From: Sphingobacterium thalpophilum | GTDB lineage: Bacteria > Bacteroidota > Bacteroidia > Sphingobacteriales > Sphingobacteriaceae | Reading direction: 5' to 3' | Assembly: GCF_901482695.1 (NCBI RefSeq) | Contig: NZ_LR590484.1 | Location: 1,488,001-1,552,000, forward strand | Length of the DNA stretch: 64,000 bases | Notes under the pieces: model-generated | What the model was told of the DNA's origin: nothing | What the model saw: the letters and a program-made list of their open reading frames with translations, nothing else | Databases searched by the model: none | Translations under genes and position numbers: made by a program | In this document: positions 37,604 through 45,130 of the stretch, piece after piece | Position numbering within the stretch: the stretch's first letter is position 1 | How the letters are laid out: every line of letters starts with the position of its first letter

Positions 37604-40030
37604 CTATGTTCGCTGCTGCTCGCTCTGCGCCCCGCCTCCCTGATATTGCCGATCGTTCTTGGCACCTTTGGTAAACCGGTATCTAAAGGACAGGTTGACG
37701 GTCCTTGAATCGCGCAAAGTAGAGAAGGTCGCATAGGTTCCGGACAGATAGCCTATTTCGCCCGCATTGATATCGCTGTGGAAAATATCATTTATAGCGA
37801 GATTAAAGGAACATCCGGCATTCATCTTGAAATTGATGGCAGAATTTACCCTTGTGCGTTCCTTCATGTTAAACTGTGCGAATTTCTGACCTCCCTGATA
37901 TTCACCGTCCACCTGAAAGGACCATTTTTCGGAAGGCTTATAGGTGAGTGTTGGCCTGATCAGCATAAATGTTCCCTTGGTATCGAGCTGCTGTCCATAG
38001 ATTGCACTTTTGGTATGGAGGTGATGTATTGCCGTATGGCCGGTAAGAGTGAACTTCTCTATCGGGCTATAGGTAACATTGAGCGTGGCGCTCAAAGTCT
38101 TCAAGGACCCCAGATTGCCCTGCTGACTGTAGTAGACCCCATCCTCGATCCGGATGGTTTCGCTCATGAGGTCCTTAACCTTTGCGTAGGCAAGCGTGAA
38201 ATCGACAAGTGGCTGGAAAGTGTATAAAAGCTCTGTTTGATTTATGAAGGAAGGCCTCAGATACGGCGTACCGACGTAATAGGTATATTTGTCAAATGGG
38301 GTCACGAATGGATTCAACCAGGCATAATGTGGGCGATCGATCCGTCTTCCGTAATTCAGGCTTATGGTATGTTTGCTTTCAGCTGAGGGCCTGTACTGCA
38401 GATAGACGGTTGGGAAAAAGTCAAAGTGCCTTCTGTTGAACGAAGAATCCGGCTGCATTCCGTTGCCCAGTTGGTGTCCACTGGAGATGGTTCCTTCAAA
38501 GCGCAAACCGGCCTGATAACTCCACTTCCCATATTTCCCGTCAATACTGGTGAAGGCGGAATGGATAGATTCCCTGAACCGGAAATGGTTCGTCTTTTCG
38601 AGGTCGACTACCATGTCGTCTTCGAATATCCTGTAAAAGTCCGCATCGTTGTCGGTGAAGGTACTGCTGGTCTTGAGCCCCGATGATATACGTATGGTCT
38701 CTTTAAAGGGATGGACAAAATCTGCCTTTGCGGAATAGATCTTGATATCGTTAGGTACCCTTCCGAGCTGTGATTCGAAAGCGGTTGCTTCACCTCCCGG
38801 GAGATAGGTGGAATTATCAAAAAGCTGTTCGTTGTTTCCCCTATAGTTAAGGAAATCAAGGTCAATGGTAAGCTTCTGCCCAGATTCCGGTTTTTTATAG
38901 CGGTAATTGAGATTTGCTCCCAAGTTGGAAAATGTACGCTCTTCGATGTTGTTTGCGATCAGGATAGAGTCAGGGTTTTCGGGAGATGAAATAAATCGGC
39001 TTTCCCCTAAGGATTTCAGTTCAAGTGGAGAGGACCTAAGGTTCAGGTTGACACCGATCGTGCTCTTTTCATCCATAAAATAATCCGCTCCGATCCGGCC
39101 TGATAGGGAAGTACCCTTTCTCCTGATCCAGGTATCCTGCGAAAATATCGGAGACATGAGGGATTGTCCGCCCTCGAATTTACGGAGAATATCCAGATCG
39201 GTATAGGTGTCCGTTGTCGAAAATGAGGTAGTGGCCGACAGTGCCCATTTGAAGTTGTTGAATGCAATATCGGCGCTATTGTTTGTCTGTCCATATTTTC
39301 CCTGCTGATAGGCAAGGCTCACACCTCCATGTATACCCTTAGATCGATATCGTTTGGTATGGATTGCGATGATTCCCCCGCTTCCCGCAGCGTCGTAGTT
39401 TGCCGGTGGATTTGTCATCAGTTCTATCCGGTCGATCTGGGCTACCGGAACAGTACGTAGAAATTCCCGTAGCTGCTCACCGACAAGGTTGGTCGGTCGG
39501 TCGTCAATATACACGGAAACACCTGATTTTCCCGAGAGACGGATGTTTCCGCTCTGATCAAGCAGAACACCGGGTGATTTTTCAAGGGCCTCCAGCGCCG
39601 TTCCTCCGGTACTGGACAACATGATATCTGGATTTACTACCGTTCTGTCGTGACGTTTTTCGATATAAGCCCTTTCTGCGGTTACGGTCACCTCAGCTAA
39701 ATTGCTGGAGCTGGGCTCCATCGCGATATGCAGTTCTAAAGATGTAGGCTGTTTTATCAGGATAGAATCTTTTGCCCAGGCTTCAAAACCGACCATTGTA
39801 CTTTTGACCTGATAGTATATCCCAACGGTCAGCTTTTCGAATATATACCGGCCGGTGGAATCCGAACTGACCGATTCGATAGGAGTTCCGCTGTCCTGTC
39901 GGTAGATGTTGATCGTAGCCCCCTGTAGGGGTACGTTATGGATATCGGTAACCCGGCCCTGGATCTGCTGTCCAAGAGCCAAAGTCCAACACAAAGTGAA
40001 TATGGTTAGTAATGGATATGCTTTTTTCAT
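37604..40030 (-). CDS. Outer-membrane beta-barrel family protein (OMP_b-brl_3 type, TonB-receptor-like)
   Basis: The 808-residue protein has a signal peptide (cut near LGQQIQG), a CarboxypepD_reg-like domain (residues about 25-100, GRVTDIHNVPLQGATINIY), a plug (about 120-225, EALEKSPGVLLDQSGN and RIELMTNPPANYDAAGSGG) and a long barrel. The YDAAGSGGI plug motif is typical of the OMP_b-brl_3 group rather than SusC. It is the last gene of a minus-strand operon after lipoproteins B and A, so the three probably form one outer-membrane assembly. Ligand unknown. Confidence 0.85.
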   Translation of the reverse strand: MKKAYPLLTIFTLCWTLALGQQIQGRVTDIHNVPLQGATINIYRQDSGTPIESVSSDSTGRYIFEKLTVGIYYQVKSTMVGFEAWAKDSILIKQPTSLELHIAMEPSSSNLAEVTVTAERAYIEKRHDRTVVNPDIMLSSTGGTALEALEKSPGVLLDQSGNIRLSGKSGVSVYIDDRPTNLVGEQLREFLRTVPVAQIDRIELMTNPPANYDAAGSGGIIAIHTKRYRSKGIHGGVSLAYQQGKYGQTNNSADIAFNNFKWALSATTSFSTTDTYTDLDILRKFEGGQSLMSPIFSQDTWIRRKGTSLSGRIGADYFMDEKSTIGVNLNLRSSPLELKSLGESRFISSPENPDSILIANNIEERTFSNLGANLNYRYKKPESGQKLTIDLDFLNYRGNNEQLFDNSTYLPGGEATAFESQLGRVPNDIKIYSAKADFVHPFKETIRISSGLKTSSTFTDNDADFYRIFEDDMVVDLEKTNHFRFRESIHSAFTSIDGKYGKWSYQAGLRFEGTISSGHQLGNGMQPDSSFNRRHFDFFPTVYLQYRPSAESKHTISLNYGRRIDRPHYAWLNPFVTPFDKYTYYVGTPYLRPSFINQTELLYTFQPLVDFTLAYAKVKDLMSETIRIEDGVYYSQQGNLGSLKTLSATLNVTYSPIEKFTLTGHTAIHHLHTKSAIYGQQLDTKGTFMLIRPTLTYKPSEKWSFQVDGEYQGGQKFAQFNMKERTRVNSAINFKMNAGCSFNLAINDIFHSDINAGEIGYLSGTYATFSTLRDSRTVNLSFRYRFTKGAKNDRQYQGGGAQSEQQRT

Positions 40031-40102
40031 GAATATTTATGGTATATCTGTACTATCGATACTGTTTTAATTTTTCCCTGAACTCGGCCATCTTAGCGTG
40101 CG

Positions 40103-40669
40103 TCAGCCCAAAACCGTCGGTGACATCCCAGATAATGTCCTGGATCTCTTGTGTATCTTCATCCATTCGGGAACCACGTAATCTTCCTCATGCGCAGCTA
40201 CCGGATCCCAGTGCGCATTGACCTTAAGTCCGGGATGTCCTTGGAGCAGCTCAAGCAGTTTGCGTAAGTTCGGGTCTGTGGAAACTATAAATTTGGGGTA
40301 ATTGTTCCTGGATATGGGGAATACCTGTTCGGGTCCGATGTTATCGTACCAGGGCATGGACCTGTTTTTGTTCAGACATGCCATTCCTATATAGACCGTG
40401 GTCGTATCCCGGCCACCACCGTACCGCTCGGTCGGCGGGACGGTGATCAGGTATTTTTCTATGCTGAGCCCGTTCTGCTTGTCGTGGATCCTGCTTACCC
40501 CGATCAGCCCCGCAGGAAGTTCCACGGTGACGGGAAGAGTGCCCGGGTTTCCATTGGATGGCGGAATAACGATTTTTTGGCCGTGCTGTTCCGGCAGAAC
40601 GGCGTCGTCCTTGGCGCAAGATGTCAACAGCAAAATCAATGCAGCGGTTCCTAACAAATATTTTATCAT
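40103..40669 (-). CDS. Lipoprotein A, locus 2 copy, frameshifted near its C-terminus
   Basis: The 188-residue reading has a lipoprotein signal (LGTAALILLLTSCAKDD) and the family stretches DKQNGLSIEKYL, GGGRDTTTVYIGMAC, RSMPWYDN and HWDPVAAHEEDYV shared with 16580-17374. After WMKIHK it runs into unrelated residues and stops. One base in another frame restores EIQDIIWDVTDGFGLTHAKM and a natural end at about 40053, matching the locus 1 copy. So there is a one-base deletion near 40141-40146, real or a sequencing error. It starts 2 nt after lipoprotein B and, if restored, ends 22 nt before the barrel gene. Confidence 0.7.
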   Translation of the reverse strand: MIKYLLGTAALILLLTSCAKDDAVLPEQHGQKIVIPPSNGNPGTLPVTVELPAGLIGVSRIHDKQNGLSIEKYLITVPPTERYGGGRDTTTVYIGMACLNKNRSMPWYDNIGPEQVFPISRNNYPKFIVSTDPNLRKLLELLQGHPGLKVNAHWDPVAAHEEDYVVPEWMKIHKRSRTLSGMSPTVLG

Positions 40670-40671
40670 GG

Positions 40672-41373
40672 TTATCTATTATATTCCAGCTTAAGACAAT
40701 TGTCGCACTGAGCGGCGATCTGCGGCTCAAAGTCAAGGATCAGTTCAGTTGCAAAGCTATCTTCGGTGTTCCATCTGCGGAGTTTTAGGGCTTCGCCATT
40801 ATAGCGGGCGGTGATCTTATATCGGCCGATCGGAACATCCAGGATCTGCTGTCCGTCCGTAGCGTACCTTTCCAAGATCTGTCCCTGGGAACCATCGATT
40901 AGATTGCCCTGTGGGATAAGGGTAAACCTTATCTTGTCTGTTTCCAGATAGAGGCCGGGAAAGTTATCGACGGTTACTGTCCCTCCATAATGGCCGGTTA
41001 AAGGAGCTGCTTTCTGACCGGAGAGCTTCCAGGAGAAATGACGCACAGCACCCTCGGGTCCAAACCCCGTTGGATCCTCGGGATGTAGATAGCACTCATA
41101 GGTCTTTCCGTTGAACGGTACCCTGTGGACTGCAAATGCGTACCAGCTTCCGGTTTTTGGGAGCGCCAGAGTGTAATTCCCTTCAGATGTTGTTTTTGTG
41201 GAGAGGTTGCTGTTGAAGAATATACTGTTGTCCACGATGATCTGGACCCCCGGTATCGGTGAGCCCGCACCGTCCCTTACCGTTCCGCTGACTTTTCCGG
41301 AATTTTCGGGAGCTGTGTCCTTTTTGCCGCACCCCAGTGCGGAGGCCAAAAATAAAAGATAGAAGATTCTCAT
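40672..41373 (-). CDS. Lipoprotein B with CarboxypepD_reg-like domain
   Basis: The 233-residue product has a lipoprotein signal (FLASALGCGKKD), then an Ig-like CarboxypepD_reg domain (residues about 28-95, GTVRDGAGSPIPGVQIIVDN) and a C-terminal region with YLHPEDP, GHYGGTVTVDNFPGL and a closing CDNCLKLEYNR. It is the first gene of the B, A, barrel operon. A degraded copy lies in locus 1 at 17379-17690. The function is not known; by position it works with lipoprotein A and the barrel. Confidence 0.75.
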   Translation of the reverse strand: MRIFYLLFLASALGCGKKDTAPENSGKVSGTVRDGAGSPIPGVQIIVDNSIFFNSNLSTKTTSEGNYTLALPKTGSWYAFAVHRVPFNGKTYECYLHPEDPTGFGPEGAVRHFSWKLSGQKAAPLTGHYGGTVTVDNFPGLYLETDKIRFTLIPQGNLIDGSQGQILERYATDGQQILDVPIGRYKITARYNGEALKLRRWNTEDSFATELILDFEPQIAAQCDNCLKLEYNR

Positions 41374-41411
41374 GGTAACAAAAATAGCCTTACCAACAGT
41401 CGATTCTTAGG

Positions 41412-41517
41412 GTAGTATTTCTCAAAAAAGAACCTCAGTAGTATTACTTAATGAAAGGGCAACGGTGAGTTCACACAGAGCCTACGTAAATCTCATGTTG
41501 GGTAGTACTTAATTAAA
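41412..41517. repeat. GTAGTA repeats in the divergent control region
   Basis: GTAGTATTTCTC (41412), GTAGTATTACTTAATGAA (41438) and GTAGTACTTAATTAAA (41502) are similar direct repeats between the lipoprotein B operon and the barrel gene at 41605. They may be regulator sites; spacing is uneven. Confidence 0.35.
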
Positions 41518-41604
41518 ACCTTATGAATCACGATAGCTTTGCCGAGTCAGCTTCGGTATTCCGTCTGCTGACGAGTGAAAAAATTGAATCTTAAATAATT
41601 ATAT

Positions 41605-42120
41605 ATGAATCCAATAAAAACAATCGGAGCGGCAGCCATGGTCCTGCTGCTGGGCAGCAACAATTCTTTTGCACAGTCTTTTAAGCAAGGCGACAAACTT
41701 TTAAATGGCGGTGTGGGCATTGGCGGGGGCTTGGGCATCCCTGTGGGAGTCAGTTATGAGCAAGCTGTCTCTGACCGCATCAGTGTTGGCGGCTACCTTG
41801 CCTATGCCAGAAAGAAGGAAAGCTATAATGAGTACGGAGAATGGAAATATAGCTATGTCCTGGCTGCAGCAAGGGGATCCTACCACCTGAAGGTAAATTC
41901 GGAAAGGTTCGATCCTTATGGTGGTGCGATGCTCGGTTATAACGTAGCATCTGTTAAGTGGTCGGGAGATGGCTCCGAACCTGTTTCTGCATCAGCCGGA
42001 GGATTTATGTGGGGCGTTCATATCGGAACCAGATACTGGGCTTCGCAAAAGGTAGGTGCATTGGCAGAGCTTGGTTACGGCGCTACGGTACTGAACGTGG
42101 GGGTTGCATTTAAACTGTAA
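41605..42120 (+). CDS. Small outer-membrane beta-barrel protein (locus 2 copy)
   Basis: The 171-residue product has a signal peptide (cut near NSFAQSF) and matches the locus 1 protein at 17981-18490 almost throughout: GVGIGGGLGIPVGVSYEQA, RFDPYGGAMLGYNVASVKW, SASAGGFMWGVHIGTRYW and VLNVGVAFKL. Both lengths and strand patterns suit an eight-stranded barrel. It is divergent from lipoprotein B, mirroring its position beside the lipoprotein operon in locus 1. Confidence 0.82.
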   Translation: MNPIKTIGAAAMVLLLGSNNSFAQSFKQGDKLLNGGVGIGGGLGIPVGVSYEQAVSDRISVGGYLAYARKKESYNEYGEWKYSYVLAAARGSYHLKVNSERFDPYGGAMLGYNVASVKWSGDGSEPVSASAGGFMWGVHIGTRYWASQKVGALAELGYGATVLNVGVAFKL

Positions 42121-42182
42121 TCATTTTCGTCTAGCCTCCAGCACCTCTATCGGAAAATTAGGGCCGTTGGTCGAAAAGATCG

Positions 42183-42211
42183 TTTGTCCATCCAGGTCCA
42201 TTATATTTTTG
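42183..42211 (+). promoter_or_regulatory. Bacteroidota-type promoter of the OmpA-family gene
   Basis: TTTG (42183-42186), a 17-nt spacer and TATTTTTG (42204-42211) fit the -33/-7 consensus TTTG and TAnnTTTG. The -7 box lies 29 nt before the ATG at 42241. This is the best promoter match in the window. Confidence 0.6.
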
Positions 42212-42240
42212 TCCTTACGGACTATCAATATCAAACCCAT

Positions 42241-43557
42241 ATGAAAAATACAATATCAAATGCATTCATAGCATCAATTGCATGGATCAGTATACTCACC
42301 AGCATATCCATGGATGCCAGTGCCCAGTCCATATTAAAAAAGATAAAGGGCAAGGTAGAGAACACGGCAACCCGAAAAATACTTGAGCAGACCGATAAGG
42401 CATTAAACAAAGGTATGGACAAGGTGATCGAATCTGCAGGAGAAGACAATTCCAAAAATGGAGAAGAGGATTCGGGTGAATCTGTTCCTAGGACCCAAAA
42501 AGGGAGGAAACCCATAGGGTCGTTCAGTAGGTACGATTTCGAACCGGGAGATACGCTCCTATATGCGAATGATTTCTCCACAGAAGCTCTGGGCGAACTT
42601 CCAGCTGGATGGAACAGCAACAGGAGCTCGGTAATCGTATCCCTGGACGGTATCGGCGGAAAATGGCTTCGACTTGTCCAGAACAGTGTCTCCCTAACGG
42701 ATAATGAAAAATCATTTGGTAGCGATTTTACCGTTGAATTCGATCTTGTGATGGATATCGATTTCAAGGGTTGGCTCCCCCCTTCGTTCCAGTTCGGACT
42801 TCTGGCATCCGGAAAAGAATCGCCAAGTTCCAATAAGCTACTGGTCGATCCCAAGGGGACCAAGTCATTCTATATGGAAATCTCGCCGCTCGCGGATGCG
42901 GGGAATATCAATCTGGAGAGCCATGTTGGATATGTCCGTCATTTCCACAGCGCTCCCGAGAGGAATCCGGCTGTAAAGAACTGGTATGGTCGGCCTGTCC
43001 ATGTAGCGGTCCAAGGCCAAAAAGAGCGTTTGCGCATCTGGATAGACGGCCAGAAGCTATATGATGTACCCAAAGGGATCGCTAAAGAAGGAGTTATGAA
43101 CCAGCTGTTCCTGCGCTTGGGCAGCAGTCCCTATAAAGATGAACAGATCGGTGTTTTCATAGGTAATATCAAAATTGCAAAAGGGATCCCGGATACCAGA
43201 CGTAAGCTCCTTGAGGAAGGCCGATTTGCTACCACGGGCATCCTGTTCGAAACCGCTTCGGCTTCCATAAAACCGGAATCCGCTGGGGTATTGCGAACGA
43301 TCGCTGCTATCCTGGAGCAAGAGCCAGCAATCCGTCTCAACATAGTGGGCCACACTGATGGGGTGGGCGATGATTCGGGCAACCTTGCCCTCAGTGGCAA
43401 GCGTGCCGAAGCGGTAAAAGATTGGCTGGTGAGAACCTCAGGAATTGATGGTGAAAGGCTGATGACCTCGGGCAAGGGAGAAACGGAGCCGGTATCCGAA
43501 AATGCGACGGCATCAGGCCGGGCCAAGAACCGAAGGGTGGAATTTATCAAGATATGA
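42241..43557 (+). CDS. OmpA-family outer-membrane protein
   Basis: Start at ATG 42241 gives a signal peptide (cut near MDASAQSI) and 438 residues. The middle (about 90-310) looks like a concanavalin-like sandwich (YANDFSTEALGELPAGWNSN, LRIWIDGQKLYDVPKG). The C-terminal ~110 residues are an OmpA peptidoglycan-binding domain (LNIVGHTDGVGDDSGN, LSGKRAEAVKDWL, SGRAKNRRVEFIKI). It probably links the outer membrane to the cell wall. A lipoprotein gene follows 1 nt after the stop, forming an operon. Confidence 0.85.
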   Translation: MKNTISNAFIASIAWISILTSISMDASAQSILKKIKGKVENTATRKILEQTDKALNKGMDKVIESAGEDNSKNGEEDSGESVPRTQKGRKPIGSFSRYDFEPGDTLLYANDFSTEALGELPAGWNSNRSSVIVSLDGIGGKWLRLVQNSVSLTDNEKSFGSDFTVEFDLVMDIDFKGWLPPSFQFGLLASGKESPSSNKLLVDPKGTKSFYMEISPLADAGNINLESHVGYVRHFHSAPERNPAVKNWYGRPVHVAVQGQKERLRIWIDGQKLYDVPKGIAKEGVMNQLFLRLGSSPYKDEQIGVFIGNIKIAKGIPDTRRKLLEEGRFATTGILFETASASIKPESAGVLRTIAAILEQEPAIRLNIVGHTDGVGDDSGNLALSGKRAEAVKDWLVRTSGIDGERLMTSGKGETEPVSENATASGRAKNRRVEFIKI

Positions 43558-43558
43558 C

Positions 43559-44695
43559 ATGTTCAGCAAAGCAATAGTGATCCTTTCAGCGATCATCTTG
43601 ATCGGATGTAACAGGAAGGAACCCGAGCCCCAACAGGGTGAGGGCCTAAAGATCGATGTACTCGGGGTCGAAAGTACCAAAACAACTTCCAACGGTATTC
43701 CCTCCATCTGGAAAGCTGAAGGCGGAAGCAGTACGACGTTCATTCCACTGAACCACGATAAGATCTGGCTCAGCGGTGCGCATGAATTACAGATTGGCGG
43801 TGGCCGTAATCTCGTCTATTTCGGCACGGAGCTCATTGCGGGAAGGGCACGGGTAGTTCTATTTACCTATGAGGGGAAAAAAGTGCTCTCTGATGAAGTG
43901 CACCTTACGCTGATGACGGATCGGCAGGAAAACCTCTATGCCCATCACACCGATGCCCAAGGAAACCTGTACCTTCACGCCTCCTGTCAGACCACGGGAT
44001 ATCGAACCATCAGTTACGTATATAAGATCGATAATCTGTTGGGAATTGAGAAACTGGACATGCCAGCGGATATATCATTTGCACTTTTCAAGATCCCTAC
44101 TGGTCTGATCTCGCTCAAGGCAACGTATCTGCAAGGAGCTATAGAGATCAGTTTAGCCCACCAGATCCGGGGAATCGAGAAGGTAAGGGCCGATCTGGAA
44201 GGATATGGCGAGCAGCACGTCCATTCAGCATATTATAACCAGATGGGCAGATTGGTGCTGTTGGTCAGCGCTATTCGGAATGATGATAAAAATCCTGCGT
44301 ACCTATTGTTAAGCATAGATCCTGAGACGGGAAAAGTGGTGCGCTATGTGCTCAAGTTGCCTACAGAAAGATATAATTTTGGAAAGGGTATGATGGAAGG
44401 CAATATACTCTCTGTACCCGGCTGGGAAAAAAATAATAACCGAGCGTTTTTTCTCCGGGTAGATACGCAGACCGACCTGAGTGAGCTATCCGTGACCAGG
44501 ACCGAGCTGGAGACCGATCCACTGCTGCCGCTTACCAAGGCTTCTTTTCTACAGCGGATAAATGGGGAGATATACGTTGGCGGGGAACAGTTCGGAAAAG
44601 CCTGCTATTGGAAAGAAGGTAAGATTGTCAAGCTCGAAAGCGGCCCGAGTATCGTCCGTTCCTATCCGATACAGTTCTTGGCCTATCGAAATTGA
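43559..44695 (+). CDS. Lipoprotein of unknown function
   Basis: ATG 43559 lies one base past the OmpA stop and gives a lipoprotein signal (IVILSAIILIGCNRKE). The 378-residue protein is rich in repeated strand-turn-strand units (DKIWLSGAHELQIGGGRN, GNLYLHASCQTTGYRT, INGEIYVGGEQFGKACYW), suggesting a beta propeller. No named domain is recognised. Co-translation with the OmpA-like gene implies a shared envelope role. Confidence 0.65.
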   Translation: MFSKAIVILSAIILIGCNRKEPEPQQGEGLKIDVLGVESTKTTSNGIPSIWKAEGGSSTTFIPLNHDKIWLSGAHELQIGGGRNLVYFGTELIAGRARVVLFTYEGKKVLSDEVHLTLMTDRQENLYAHHTDAQGNLYLHASCQTTGYRTISYVYKIDNLLGIEKLDMPADISFALFKIPTGLISLKATYLQGAIEISLAHQIRGIEKVRADLEGYGEQHVHSAYYNQMGRLVLLVSAIRNDDKNPAYLLLSIDPETGKVVRYVLKLPTERYNFGKGMMEGNILSVPGWEKNNNRAFFLRVDTQTDLSELSVTRTELETDPLLPLTKASFLQRINGEIYVGGEQFGKACYWKEGKIVKLESGPSIVRSYPIQFLAYRN

Positions 44696-44705
44696 ACAAG
44701 CCTGT

Positions 44706-45098
44706 ATGGAAGAAAAGAATATCGCAATTGTCAGGGAGCTGTACAGTTCCTTCAGGGAACGATTATCGCATTGCTCAATTGTTATCCCAGGATATGCGTT
44801 GGAACCAGATGGACGGATTACCCGGGAGAGGGATATGCGTCGGAATCAGCGAAGTGCTCGGGCATGTTTTTGCAGGGCTGCGATGTGAGTGGACGGACTG
44901 GCAATCTGTTGCCAACGATTTTTTCGCCTTTGGGGAAACGGTTTTTGTAAAGGGATACTATTCCGGGACGATAGGGCCAGCAGGAATGCTTTTAAAGTAC
45001 CGTTCTTTGCCGAATACAGAATAGAAGAAGGAAGAATTTCCGAATTCAATCAATTTAAGGACACTTTCCGGATTGTGCAGGCCATGGTTGCAGGCTGA
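44706..45098 (+). pseudogene. Frameshifted SnoaL/NTF2-like gene
   Basis: Three frames join into one protein: MEEKNIAIVRELYSSFRE, then NDYRIAQLLSQDMRW and DFFAFGETVFVKGYYSGT, then RNAFKVPFFAEYRIEEGRI and SEFNQFKDTFRIVQAM. Frame changes fall near 44757 and 44965. The pattern is that of a SnoaL-like alpha+beta barrel of about 130 residues. It lies 10 nt after the lipoprotein stop. Either a pseudogene or a region with two indel errors. Confidence 0.65.
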
Positions 45099-45130
45099 TC
45101 TTGGTATAAATAATCGATAAACCTACTGAA

